21,141 bases of DNA. Origin: JAZGGS01 sp963749485 (GTDB lineage: Bacteria; Bacteroidota; Ignavibacteria; Ignavibacteriales; Ignavibacteriaceae). The stretch spans positions 1 to 21,141 of the forward strand of contig CAVVMV010000036.1 in the NCBI GenBank assembly GCA_963749485.1, in the 5' to 3' direction. Under the pieces are notes generated by a model. It saw only the letters and a list, made by a program, of their open reading frames with translations, was not told the DNA's origin and made no database searches. The position numbers and the translations under genes are program-made. Below are positions 1 to 7,105 of this stretch, one piece after another. How positions within the stretch are numbered: position 1 is the stretch's first letter; each line of letters opens with the position of its first letter.

Positions 1-159
1 GAAGACCGTACGCTCTTGCTTGATTGCGACATGCAGCTCCGCCCCCCGCCGAATTTTGGATCGCCGCCAACAATTACCGGCTTCCCCTTCAGTGAGGGAT
101 CGGTCCTTTTCAACCGAAACAAAAAATGCATCAAGATCTAAATGAAATATTGTACGCAT
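1..159 (-). CDS. dinB: DNA polymerase IV (DinB), N-terminal part, frameshifted, runs off the left edge
   Basis: The start ATG at 159 opens MRTIFHLDLDAFFVSVE, the classic Y-family polymerase N-terminus with the first catalytic Asp (DLDAFF), followed by LKGKPVIVGGDPKFG. After that the frame loses similarity (RSCMSQSS), whereas the frame one base along gives QARAYGL, which matches the family's conserved EARxYG segment. The change falls in a run of six C on the plus strand (42-47; G6 in the gene). DinB is an error-prone translesion polymerase, usually SOS-induced, which fits lexA nearby. The start is not certain: an out-of-frame ATG at 173 has the better Shine-Dalgarno (AGAGGAGAATT), while ATG 159 has none at normal spacing. 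Family identity is secure; the integrity of the gene is not. Confidence 0.85.
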   Translation of the reverse strand, partial: MRTIFHLDLDAFFVSVEKDRSLTEGEAGNCWRRSKIRRGAELHVAIKQERTVF

Positions 160-241
160 GGTAATTCAAACATAATTCTCCTCTTCAGCATAGTTAATGC
201 TTACCCCCTTACTAATAAAGAAATAGAGAAACTAATTCAAA

Positions 242-532
242 TTAAAATGGAGTGGAATTATCAGCGCCGCTTGCTGATGCTGCCCCGTCCTTCGATTCAT
301 TATACATTGATATTGCCATATCCGTAAGCTGCTCTTTAAGTTCCTTTGGAATAAAGACACGATCGTAATACTTATCGTCTTTTCCTTTTTCGCTTGGAAC
401 TCCAACAAATAATCCATTAGAGCCTTCAACTAAAGTAAACCCTTTGATATTCATACCTTCTTCGGTTTCAACATCAAAGAAAGCTACGGTTTTACCGGTT
501 CCGTTAAACGGATTCATTCTTGATATTTTCAT
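242..532 (-). CDS. spoVG: SpoVG family regulatory protein
   Basis: This encodes 96 aa. The core FTLVEGSNGLFVGVPSEKG followed by a DRVFIPK-type stretch matches the SpoVG family, whose usual signature is an (I/L)xxGxNGLFxxxPS motif. Family length is about 85-100 aa, so it is full length. SpoVG proteins are small nucleic-acid-binding regulators named for sporulation and septation in Bacillus but widespread in non-sporulating bacteria; the role here is unknown. The last 15 or so residues are a polar Ser/Ala/Asp-rich tail. The start is well supported: AAGAGGG lies about 5 bases before ATG 532. It sits between the DUF72 gene and dinB on the same strand, with 181 and 82 bp gaps, so it may have its own promoter. 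Confidence 0.88.
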   Translation of the reverse strand: MKISRMNPFNGTGKTVAFFDVETEEGMNIKGFTLVEGSNGLFVGVPSEKGKDDKYYDRVFIPKELKEQLTDMAISMYNESKDGAASASGADNSTPF

Positions 533-713
533 GATTGCCCTCTTAATAATTGATTGATATTATTTATTCCCCATCAAATAGATGGATAAAATTATTAATC
601 TTTTTATTTAATATCTATAATGGAATAATTAAATTCTGAATAAATGATTGCACCTAGAATAAATTCCTAAAAAATAATTTTCACTAATCGTCATGCTGAG
701 CGGATATGATGAA

Positions 714-1598
714 TTAATTTGCGCATATCTCCTCCAATCTGGGATAAGCTTTAATTATTGTTCCCGGTATTTCAATTTTATCTTTTCCTTCAAGCAGATG
801 TACTAACTCAAATGCATTTGCCACAGCATCTCCCCGTGGATGATTATTCATTATAACATGCACTTCCTTCACTTTTTCCTGCACCGATTTAATCTTCTGC
901 TCTATCTCAACCAACTCGCCAGGTGAATATAAATACTTATATCGTTCGCTTCGTTCTTCGTGAGTCTGTTTTTTACCATAACTGTTTATTGATCTCTTCC
1001 ACTCATCCTCATTTCTACCGTGAAAACGGATATACGCTTTATCGTTTGTTATGATAGGCTCAAAAGGAAGTGCCTCCCCAATCTGCGGCTGATCAATAGT
1101 GCAAAAAGTAAGGTTGGCTTCCTTAAAAAACTCAAACACTTTTTTATTCTTCCAGGATGAATGCCTTACTTCCACAAAGCAGTTATAGTTGGGGAAAGTA
1201 TCTTTCAGCTTCTGTATATACTTAACAGCAGGATCGTTAAAAGAAAAAGAATAAGGAAACTGGATGAGCAAACCGCCAAGCCGCTCTTCTTTTGCAAGCA
1301 GATCGAGGTTATACCTTATTGCTTTTATGTTTTGATCATCAAATTTTCTTTTATGAGTAAAATCCTGGTGAAGCTTTACATCAAAAATAAAATTATCCGA
1401 ATCGGTGACTTTTGTAATCCATCCCTCTACAACTTTTGGGCTTATGTACGCATAGTAGGTTGAGTTTACTTCAACACAGTTAAAGTAATGAGAATAGAAT
1501 TGCAGCCAATCGAATGAGCCGGATTGATTTTTGGGATAAAATGACGGCACCCAATCTTTGTAAGACCAGCCGGCAGTTCCGATGTAAAATTTTGACAT
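714..1598 (-). CDS. DUF72 family protein (YecE-like, TIM-barrel fold)
   Basis: This encodes 294 aa. It opens with the family hallmark IGTAGWSYKDWVPSFYP and carries the other typical blocks: FNCVEVNSTYYA (about residues 39-50), a GGLLIQFPYSF segment, VEVRHSSW, and the C-terminal IRFHGRN and MNNHPRGDAVANA. DUF72 proteins adopt a TIM-barrel fold; no reaction is firmly established. Length is slightly above the usual 240-290 aa and the ORF is intact. The gene begins 3 bases after the lexA stop (TAG GGA ATG), so it is almost certainly co-transcribed with lexA and placed under SOS control. That coupling is inferred from spacing. Confidence 0.92.
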   Translation of the reverse strand: MSKFYIGTAGWSYKDWVPSFYPKNQSGSFDWLQFYSHYFNCVEVNSTYYAYISPKVVEGWITKVTDSDNFIFDVKLHQDFTHKRKFDDQNIKAIRYNLDLLAKEERLGGLLIQFPYSFSFNDPAVKYIQKLKDTFPNYNCFVEVRHSSWKNKKVFEFFKEANLTFCTIDQPQIGEALPFEPIITNDKAYIRFHGRNEDEWKRSINSYGKKQTHEERSERYKYLYSPGELVEIEQKIKSVQEKVKEVHVIMNNHPRGDAVANAFELVHLLEGKDKIEIPGTIIKAYPRLEEICAN

Positions 1599-1601
1599 TC
1601 C

Positions 1602-2228
1602 CTACCCCGCCCTTCTTTTTTCCATGCTTCTGTAAACGCCAACAACAATTCCAACAAGTTTAAATAATGGGTATTTTTTATCGATAATTATCGGATCATA
1701 TTCGGGATTTTCTGAAATTAGTTCTACCTGGTTTCTCTTTTTATAAAATCTTTTAACCACAGCGGCATCATCTAAAATGGCAACCACTATCTGTCCGTTC
1801 TTTGGTTCAAGGTTAGGGTTAATAATTACAATATCACCGCTGAATATGTATGCATCTTTTAAGCTATCTCCTTTTACTCTAAGGAGAAAAGAATCTTTCG
1901 GCATCCTTGCAACTGTAGGAAGCTCAATTGTGTCTATTGCATCAGGATAAATTGTAAGCGGATTACCAGCAGCAACTTCACCTAAAATCGGGCGAGACAC
2001 AAAAAACTTTTCTTCAAGTGTAAGTTCAATCCCGCGTGAAAGTTTCGGATTCTTTTTTATATATCCTTTTTTTTCAATTGCTCCAAAATGCTGCTGAACA
2101 GTTGCACGGTTTTTATAACCAAAATGTTTAGCAACTTCTGCCAGTGTTGGTGGTATTCCCTTCCCTTTTATCTGATCAATCAAATAATCGAGTATTTTTT
2201 TCTGGATCTTCGTTAATTCGCGTGACAT
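1602..2228 (-). CDS. lexA: LexA repressor (SOS regulator, self-cleaving serine peptidase)
   Basis: The N-terminal winged helix-turn-helix (about 1-70; LTKIQKKILDYLID, GIPPTLAEVAKHFGY) is followed by an S24 peptidase domain. The Ala-Gly cleavage bond is in GEVAAGNPL (A87-G88), the catalytic serine in KGDSL (S122) and the catalytic lysine in VVKRFYK (K159), counting from ATG 2228. The protein would be 208 aa. RecA-stimulated self-cleavage at that bond derepresses SOS genes. I chose ATG 2228 over the in-frame GTG at 2234 because the Shine-Dalgarno GAAGG lies 7 bases before the ATG but only 3 before the GTG. The family's usual GDSM is GDSL here, a mild change beside an intact Ser. It heads an operon with the DUF72 gene, and a dyad upstream suggests autoregulation. 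Confidence 0.95.
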   Translation of the reverse strand: MSRELTKIQKKILDYLIDQIKGKGIPPTLAEVAKHFGYKNRATVQQHFGAIEKKGYIKKNPKLSRGIELTLEEKFFVSRPILGEVAAGNPLTIYPDAIDTIELPTVARMPKDSFLLRVKGDSLKDAYIFSGDIVIINPNLEPKNGQIVVAILDDAAVVKRFYKKRNQVELISENPEYDPIIIDKKYPLFKLVGIVVGVYRSMEKRRAG

Positions 2229-2253
2229 AGACACACCTTCGGTTAGTGAGTTA

Positions 2254-2261
2254 CAAAAATA
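2254..2261 (-). promoter_or_regulatory. Possible Bacteroidota-type -7 element for lexA
   Basis: On the minus strand the sequence reads TATTTTTG, fitting the TAnnTTTG -7 consensus of Bacteroidota housekeeping promoters. It lies about 25 bases before the lexA ATG, and the candidate operator at 2277-2296 overlaps where the -33 element should be. This is a pattern match in AT-rich DNA, so it is moderate at best. Confidence 0.4.
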
Positions 2262-2276
2262 GGGTTATAAAATAAA

Positions 2277-2296
2277 TACCATACATTTGTATGGTA
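2277..2296. promoter_or_regulatory. lexA: Candidate LexA operator (SOS box), perfect dyad
   Basis: The 9-base arms TACCATACA and TGTATGGTA are exact reverse complements around a 2-base TT centre. The site starts about 48 bases upstream of the lexA ATG and would cover the -33 region of its promoter. LexA genes are usually autoregulated by a dyad here, and the LexA box sequence differs between phyla, so this specific word is a hypothesis. I saw no second copy before spoVG or dinB. Confidence 0.6.
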
Positions 2297-2345
2297 ATAA
2301 TAATAATACGGAGGGAATTAATCAAGAGCTAAATTTAAGTGGGGA

Positions 2346-2383
2346 TAAAAAAAATCCTCTCATCAGATTAGCTGGGAGAGGAT
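2346..2383 (-). terminator. Rho-independent terminator after the hybrid kinase gene
   Basis: The perfect 8-base arms ATCCTCTC (2354-2361) and GAGAGGAT (2376-2383) flank a 14-base loop. On the minus strand the hairpin is followed directly by a run of eight T. It starts about 20 bases past the receiver-domain stop codon at 2404 and separates the kinase from the lexA promoter. Confidence 0.8.
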
Positions 2384-2403
2384 AAAATAAAAATTAGTGG
2401 AAT

Positions 2404-2964
2404 TTATGCTTTTTGAAGAAATATCTTTTCTAATGATTCAATCATTTTTTCACGGAAGATGGGTTTTGATATAAAATCATTAAAGCCGGTTGCTATAAAT
2501 TTTTCCTTATCGCCCGGTAGTACGTATGCGGTAACAGCAATGATAGGAATATCTTCCAATCCCGGCATTTTATGGATGATCTTTAACGCATCCAAACCGT
2601 TATATTCTCCTTGCAGATTAATATCCATCACAATAAAATCAAACTTATTAGCTTCTAACAGGGGAACAGATTCTTCAAAGCTTTTAGCACACTGAATATC
2701 TTTCAATCCCTTCATCTGGACTTTAAATAATATTTGCGAATCTACCTGGTCTTCAATATAAAGACAGGATAATTTAGAGGTATCAAGTTTGTCATCAACA
2801 ATTACCGGCTCAGGAGTAAGTTCTTTTTCTAAAGATGGAGACTCATCGTTAAGTTCGGTTTCTAATTCTTCAATCTTTTCTGGATATGTTACTTTCGGTA
2901 TGTCGATCCGTGTCCTCATCAAACAGAGGTTCCGAAGTTTCTTCTTCAATTTCAATCTCATCAT
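2404..2964 (-). CDS. Hybrid histidine kinase, fragment 4 of 4: C-terminal receiver (REC) domain
   Basis: An acidic linker (about residues 21-63; YPEKIEELETELND) leads into a complete response-regulator receiver domain (about 66-183). It has E71/D72 of the acidic pocket, phospho-acceptor D114 (IVMDINL), T145 (AVTAY) and K167 (SKPI), so it should accept phosphate. The first 20 or so residues of this frame (MMRLKLKKKL...) are basic and out of character; the genuine coding probably joins the upstream frame near 2900-2915, where the upstream text ...LFDEDTD would run into DIPKVTYPEK if one base were removed. It could also be a separate regulator with its own start, but no Shine-Dalgarno supports that. 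There is no output domain after REC, as is usual for hybrid kinases. Confidence 0.85.
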   Translation of the reverse strand: MMRLKLKKKLRNLCLMRTRIDIPKVTYPEKIEELETELNDESPSLEKELTPEPVIVDDKLDTSKLSCLYIEDQVDSQILFKVQMKGLKDIQCAKSFEESVPLLEANKFDFIVMDINLQGEYNGLDALKIIHKMPGLEDIPIIAVTAYVLPGDKEKFIATGFNDFISKPIFREKMIESLEKIFLQKA

Positions 2965-3397
2965 GTATTATTGGTTCGTCAAGATCAACTTGTGTCTCTT
3001 CTTCAATTATTGATTCATCCTCAGTTTCAAAATCGGGAATAGTTTCGTGTTCTTTAACCATCTTTATAGGAAACTGGAAACCTGATTCAATTTTTCCATT
3101 ATCAGTTTGCTGTGTAACAAACTTTCCTTCTAAAGTTTCTAATAACGTACTGGTAATTTGAGCAGTTAATTTTGATACTCCCAATTCTTTCGGATCTTTA
3201 AGATCGATGAAAAGTTTCTGCAGCAAATTATTTAATTCATCGGAAGTTGAACCGTAATTATCCGAAATTGAAATAATAAAAAGGTGTTCATCTAAATTAT
3301 ATGCAGAAAAATAGATCTTATTACCATCGGTAACATGGCTAATTAGACGGATAAGATTATTCATGCAAACTTTCGAATTTATTTTTATCGGTTTCAA
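2870..3397 (-). CDS. Hybrid histidine kinase, fragment 3 of 4: degenerate HATPase domain and acidic linker
   Basis: From about residue 12, this frame continues fragment 2: ...NKFESLH joins NNLIRLISHV, which sits where the HATPase N-box should be. SISDNYG is the remnant of the DxGxG box and KELGVSKLTAQ that of the GxGLG box, ending with GFQFPI like the last strand of the fold. The expected asparagine and glycines of the ATP site are mostly missing. After residue about 115 comes a very acidic linker rich in Glu and Asp. The in-frame ATG at 3364 overlaps the stop of fragment 2 (ATGAATAA), so translational coupling is formally possible, but one inserted base near 3361-3366 explains the join more simply. 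The last 15 or so residues (RHTESNISRKD) look like out-of-frame read-through. Confidence 0.7.
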   Translation of the reverse strand: MKPIKINSKVCMNNLIRLISHVTDGNKIYFSAYNLDEHLFIISISDNYGSTSDELNNLLQKLFIDLKDPKELGVSKLTAQITSTLLETLEGKFVTQQTDNGKIESGFQFPIKMVKEHETIPDFETEDESIIEEETQVDLDEPIIHDEIEIEEETSEPLFDEDTDRHTESNISRKD

Positions 3398-5648
3398 ATT
3401 TTAATGAAGATGATATTTTTCCGTAAGCAAATTCAATATTCTGGTTGCCGGTTATTTCAACAATACTTTTATCAAGTTTATCTATCAGATCGGTTATTCT
3501 AAATTCAGTAATATTTAGTTCAGATTTTCCTTGTTGAGTTTCTGTAAATTCAATAATTGAGTTCATTGTATTCAACAAAGTAATTCTGTTCTGGTTGATA
3601 ATTTCTACAGCTTCTTTTTGCTCGGGAGTAGAGTCTTCAATTCCATCAGCAAGTTCCTGTGCAAACCCAAGGATAACATTCATCGGGGTTAATATTTCGT
3701 GGAATACACTTGAAAGAAAATCGGAATCAGTTTGTCTGGCAGTAGTTACCGGTTCAACAGGTTTTTCAACAATAACTTCTTTTATTACTTCCCTTATTTT
3801 TTCTTCACCTGTATATTCAGGAGTTTCAACTATCGGTTTAGCAAGAATTGTATAGAATTCAATTTCTGAATTTACATCAAGCAATGGTGTGATAGTCAGG
3901 TCTGCTTCTATAACCTCATCAATAGAATTTTTTAATCTGGATGCTAAATTTATTCGTTCTTTAAAATCGGATTGGAATAAAGTCTGGTTTATCGTTGCCC
4001 TGTCTTCATCGGGTACATGCGATGTAAAGGATGAATTTTCTAAATCGGTTGGACTGTATCCAAGTTCTTCTGATGCAGCTTTATTAGCAGAAGTAATAAT
4101 ACCGGTAGGATCTGTAATAAAAACCAGGTCGTTTGTATTATCAAAAACTATTTTTGAAAGCTGGTTGTTTCGATCCAGTTCAAGTTTTTGTGTAATATCT
4201 TTAACAATATTAAAATGTGCGTCTCTATCGTTATACTTAAAACCAATCCTGCTAACTTCCACTAATACAGAGGAACCGTCTTTTCTTTTATGTCTAAAAG
4301 CTTTAGTAATGTAAATATTTTCAGCATCCTCTGCAGAAGTATCTAAAAGAGTTTGAATATCCTCAGGACTGTAAAGGTCCGTAAGGTCCATCTGTAAGAA
4401 TTCATCCCTGGAATAACCATACAACGCCACCGCTGCATCATTTACTTCAAGAAACATTAAGTTTTCTTTATCATAAATGAAAACGGGCTCCGGATTATTT
4501 TTTACTAAGACGTCAAACATTTTTCCTTTACTCTTTATTAAATATTGCAGGCTATCAGTATTATCAGTCGGTTCAACAAAAATTGAAAAGCCCTCCAGGT
4601 TTTTTTCCCGTCCATAGTTTTTGGTAAGATAAATTTTGTGCTCAGGGTTATTGTACTCATTTAAATCAAAGTTTCTATCTACAATTATTTCAATTCTATC
4701 TTCAGACGATTGCAAAAAATGATTAATTTTATCGGTTAAATCAAGTGCGAAAACATCTGAAAAGTTAAGATTTCTAAGTTCATTAAATTTTCTAGCAAAT
4801 AATTTACTAAAATCTTTACTTGTTTGCTTAAAAACTCCATATTTATTAACAAACGCTGCCGATTTTGGAAAATGACTAATAATTTCTGCCGGGGCAGCAG
4901 GCATTTCCTGATTAGTTGGTTGTATTGGAATTTGTACTTTTTCCCTTGATATTCCTACCAGCCCAACCACATTTTTATCATTATCCGATAGCGGCAGTTC
5001 AAGAATTTCCTTATCCGCATCAGATCTCATTCTCGTAATCGGAAACGCATCAATAATTATGCAATTAAGTGTTTCCCTAATATATTTATCAATTGCATCA
5101 AAAAAATCGATTAAATAGCCAGGAATGAACTCAAAAAATGATTTTCCTTCTATCTGGAATGATTTGAGCCCTAAACTTTCAGCATAGGCATTATTTACAA
5201 GTAAAAATTTCCCTTTATTGTCTTTAATCCAAAAATGTTCTTCAAATTCATTTACAAGTTTCTGTATAGTTTCTTTACCGATAAAGGTAAGCGGATAGAT
5301 ATCAATTATTTTATCGAGCACGTGCTTTATTTTTTCATTACCTACAATTTTACCAAGATCGCCGGTAAAAAGTGTTATTCTTTCTTCACCCGCAATATCA
5401 AATTCAAAACGGCGTGGAATTATGGTGCAAAAAATGTATCGATTTTTTTCAGCTTCGTGGCAGTTAAATAGTAATTCTGCTTTTATCTTTTCCCCACCCC
5501 GCAATGTTAGCTCTGTTAGCTCAACTTCCATCTTTACATTTAGTTCAACTGCTTGTTCTAAAAGCTGCTCAAAGTTATCTGTGGTCTCTTTATCAAAATA
5601 TTGTGTGATTTTTCCCGGGTTTGTTTCTAATTGTAAGGAGTGAAGCAC
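3357..5648 (-). CDS. Hybrid histidine kinase, fragment 2 of 4: PAS repeats and HisKA domain
   Basis: This frame gives 763 aa. PAS-type sensor domains are seen at about 134-235 (FWIKDNKGKFLLVNNAYAE), probably 255-360 in a more divergent form, 378-490 (VFIYDKENLMFLEVNDAA, ending IVKDITQ) and 495-605 (VFITDPTGIITSANKAASE). After a Val/Glu-rich linker comes the dimerisation and phospho-acceptor domain (about 641-710) with H650 in SSVFHEILTPMN. No transmembrane segment or signal peptide is visible, so it is a cytoplasmic sensor. The GTG at 5648 is not a convincing start: clear PAS sequence continues upstream in another frame (see 5593-5757). The frame ends in NKFESLHE just where the ATPase domain should begin. 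The whole kinase would span 2404-5757, about 1115 aa. Confidence 0.85.
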   Translation of the reverse strand: MLHSLQLETNPGKITQYFDKETTDNFEQLLEQAVELNVKMEVELTELTLRGGEKIKAELLFNCHEAEKNRYIFCTIIPRRFEFDIAGEERITLFTGDLGKIVGNEKIKHVLDKIIDIYPLTFIGKETIQKLVNEFEEHFWIKDNKGKFLLVNNAYAESLGLKSFQIEGKSFFEFIPGYLIDFFDAIDKYIRETLNCIIIDAFPITRMRSDADKEILELPLSDNDKNVVGLVGISREKVQIPIQPTNQEMPAAPAEIISHFPKSAAFVNKYGVFKQTSKDFSKLFARKFNELRNLNFSDVFALDLTDKINHFLQSSEDRIEIIVDRNFDLNEYNNPEHKIYLTKNYGREKNLEGFSIFVEPTDNTDSLQYLIKSKGKMFDVLVKNNPEPVFIYDKENLMFLEVNDAAVALYGYSRDEFLQMDLTDLYSPEDIQTLLDTSAEDAENIYITKAFRHKRKDGSSVLVEVSRIGFKYNDRDAHFNIVKDITQKLELDRNNQLSKIVFDNTNDLVFITDPTGIITSANKAASEELGYSPTDLENSSFTSHVPDEDRATINQTLFQSDFKERINLASRLKNSIDEVIEADLTITPLLDVNSEIEFYTILAKPIVETPEYTGEEKIREVIKEVIVEKPVEPVTTARQTDSDFLSSVFHEILTPMNVILGFAQELADGIEDSTPEQKEAVEIINQNRITLLNTMNSIIEFTETQQGKSELNITEFRITDLIDKLDKSIVEITGNQNIEFAYGKISSSLKFETDKNKFESLHE

Positions 5649-5757
5649 CAGGTGAGTTTGAAGTTATAATTTCCCCGTTCTGTTCTAATATAAAGAACGG
5701 ATCCCTATTATTTTGGGCAATAACAGTTTGTAGATTTTTATCTTTTCCGAACACCAC
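5593..5757 (-). CDS. Hybrid histidine kinase, fragment 1 of 4: first PAS segment
   Basis: This is a 54-codon frame beginning GTG GTG TTC at 5757. Its text includes VIAQNNRDPFFILEQNGEI followed by ITSNSPGASLL, a textbook PAS start. Removing one base near 5628-5640 joins GASLL to QLETNPGKITQYF of the next fragment and restores a normal PAS reading. A stop lies nine codons before the GTG, so the start must be 5757 or 5754; a GGA 13 bases upstream is a weak Shine-Dalgarno. Its only supported role is as the true N-terminus of the kinase. Confidence 0.65.
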   Translation of the reverse strand: MVFGKDKNLQTVIAQNNRDPFFILEQNGEIITSNSPGASLLTIRNKPGKNHTIF

Positions 5758-6230
5758 AAAAGTTAGTTTTTCCTGTAAAAAAGATTATGGAATCGACCTT
5801 CCAAATGATTGTTATTAAAATTATTTCAGTATTAGATAAGAATCATTTTATGAAGGTAAATATTAATAATAAACTCTTCAATTCATAATAATTGTTTATT
5901 TAAGCCGGCAGGAATAATTACTTAGTTTAAACAATGAGAATAAAATAATTCGCTTTTATTTTCATCACGCTTTTAATGCACTAAAATATTTCCGCCAAAG
6001 CTGCTTTTCTTCAGTCTTAATTTTGAAAATATAAAACCTAATGCAGGTTAACATTATCTGTTTTAGAATACCCTCTTATAACTGGATTTCCTTCTGCTCC
6101 ATCATTATTCATTAAGGAAATTACTGCTATAATGAACCAGCTACGTTAATTCCAGCTCAGATAAGCAAAGTTATTTACCAGCTATAAAAAATAACAAACG
6201 ACAGAAGGAAGATATAGAGCAATATTTGTA
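5758..6230. other. Intergenic stretch between the kinase and the polysaccharide-type operon
   Basis: No gene is supported in these 473 bases. It is AT-rich and must hold the kinase promoter and the end of the upstream operon. CCAGCT occurs three times (6137, 6152, 6178), and a 7-base inverted pair ATTGTTT/AAACAAT lies near 5890-5935; neither is strong. A 24-codon frame (6038-6112, minus) has no Shine-Dalgarno. Confidence 0.5.
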
Positions 6231-6249
6231 ATGATAATCTAATTATCAT
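6231..6249. repeat. Perfect inverted repeat over the last stop codon of the operon
   Basis: The arms ATGATAAT and ATTATCAT (8 bases each) flank CTA, which is the TAG stop codon of the deacetylase-fold gene on the minus strand. An mRNA hairpin here could mark the 3' end of the transcript, but it is AT-only and lacks a clean T-run, so it is a weak terminator candidate. Confidence 0.4.
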
Positions 6250-6589
6250 AATGTACCTCAACTGTTGTAGATTGATTTGCTAATAAAAATGGAACCAACA
6301 AATAGTAGCTCCTTGTTAGCGCATCATATCTTAAGCTAAAGTTGCGATTTACCACGGAAGGATTTCGGTATTCTGGAGGTAGGATTAACCTAACCCCAAC
6401 ATTTGCAACTTTATCTTTATTCCGGTTTTCAATAACTAACCTTAAAACCGGCTTCTCTCCTATTTCTTTTATGTTAACAGAAATGTTCTCTTTTGCAATA
6501 AGCCAGTCAACAATACGTGAATAAGTTGCAACCCATGAATAGTTTTTCATGGAATAGCTTAATATTTTTTTAAAAGTCTCACTTTCCAT
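6239..6589 (-). CDS. Deacetylase-fold protein, copy A, fragment 6 of 6: C-terminal domain
   Basis: This frame gives 116 aa. It starts MESETFKKILSYSMKNYS and continues with a beta-rich, Ig-like region (VLRLVIENRNKDKVANVGVRL, ending STTVEVHYDN). The same order is found at the C-terminus of copy B (VTVTVTNPGKEI ... SRTYYIDYD). The preceding fragment ends QQHGK and stops two codons past this ATG. Removing one base near 6585-6592 (CAG CAT GAA AGT) fuses them. It is probably not a separate gene: the ATG has no Shine-Dalgarno and the region has a direct counterpart inside copy B. Confidence 0.65.
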   Translation of the reverse strand: MESETFKKILSYSMKNYSWVATYSRIVDWLIAKENISVNIKEIGEKPVLRLVIENRNKDKVANVGVRLILPPEYRNPSVVNRNFSLRYDALTRSYYLLVPFLLANQSTTVEVHYDN

Positions 6590-7013
6590 GCTGCTGATTG
6601 AAATTGCTGAACTGATCTATATAATTTACGGGTATAATACCACCGTACTTGTGAACATCATCAAAATATTTTTTGTATTCTTTAAGATCATTTTTTCTGT
6701 AAATGTAATTCCTCTTTAGTGAATAATTGGAAGGAGGATAAATCATTTTATCATTGTTGGTCAACGACCCTCTTTTCTTTTCAAATGTTATAATCGAATT
6801 ATCTTCATAAATAACAAAATCAAAGTACTTACTACATGGATTTTTCAATAATACCTTTCTGCTCATTTCTATTTTAAATACTTTATCCCATAAAATGATT
6901 GCTGTGGTTTCATTGCGCAAAGTCTGAACAGTATTTTCAAGCATTGCAGTTTTTTCATCCTCTGAAAGATCAAGGTATTCAAACTCATCATATAAAATGT
7001 GGAAATCGCCCAT
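6579..7013 (-). CDS. Deacetylase-fold protein, copy A, fragment 5 of 6: rest of the NodB-like domain
   Basis: This frame gives 144 aa starting GDFHILYDEFEYLDLSEDE. It lines up with YGEIAPLVDVGYMNSVEDK of copy B and continues through a central stretch (TAIILWDKVFKIEM, FDFVIYEDNS) to GGIIPVNYIDQFSNFN. I find none of the family's metal or catalytic motifs (HxxxH, RxPxG, LHD). The frame is reached from fragment 4 by adding one base in the GGG run at 7009-7011; this is the only shift in the window that needs an addition. The N-terminal Met is probably internal. Confidence 0.65.
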   Translation of the reverse strand: MGDFHILYDEFEYLDLSEDEKTAMLENTVQTLRNETTAIILWDKVFKIEMSRKVLLKNPCSKYFDFVIYEDNSIITFEKKRGSLTNNDKMIYPPSNYSLKRNYIYRKNDLKEYKKYFDDVHKYGGIIPVNYIDQFSNFNQQHGK

Positions 7014-7105
7014 GAAGCAAGTCTTTCAATTTCACCAGGAAACGATTTTATTGCATTAGGTTTAAGGAAGAAATTGTTTTTGACAACCGATTGCTTAAAT
7101 TCCAA
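7004..7105 (-). CDS. Deacetylase-fold protein, copy A, fragment 4 of 6: short bridging frame
   Basis: About 34 codons read EFKQSVVKNNFFLKPNAIKS and then FPGEIERLASW. This matches the start of the NodB fold in copy B, where EQEKLQATFFVNPSQSANYK is followed by NLVKQVSRYG. It bridges fragments 3 and 5. The open frame runs on to 6869 but the distal part (ISTFYMMSLNT...) is out-of-frame text. The join with fragment 3 needs one base removed near 7098-7104 (TTTGGAATTT). Confidence 0.55.

Noticed and set aside
571..585. CCATC/GATGG hairpin as a terminator after the DUF72 gene
   Set aside because: The stem is only five pairs and no T-run follows on the minus strand.
689..703. CGTCATGCTGAGCGG, resembling the start of a widespread palindromic intergenic repeat
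   Set aside because: Only about 15 bases match from memory, there is no second arm, and no other copy occurs in the window.
3595..4314. Open plus-strand frames of 86-141 codons inside the kinase gene
   Set aside because: They are Ser/Val/Ile-rich antisense shadows of well-recognised PAS and HisKA coding sequence, without ribosome binding sites.
6038..6112. 24-codon minus-strand frame starting MNNDGAEGNPVIRGYSK
   Set aside because: There is no Shine-Dalgarno, it is short, and nothing in the flanks supports translation.
6137..6183. Three CCAGCT words in the intergenic region, with another near 16337
   Set aside because: The spacings are irregular (15 and 26 bases) and the flanks differ. A 6-base word at this density is not persuasive.
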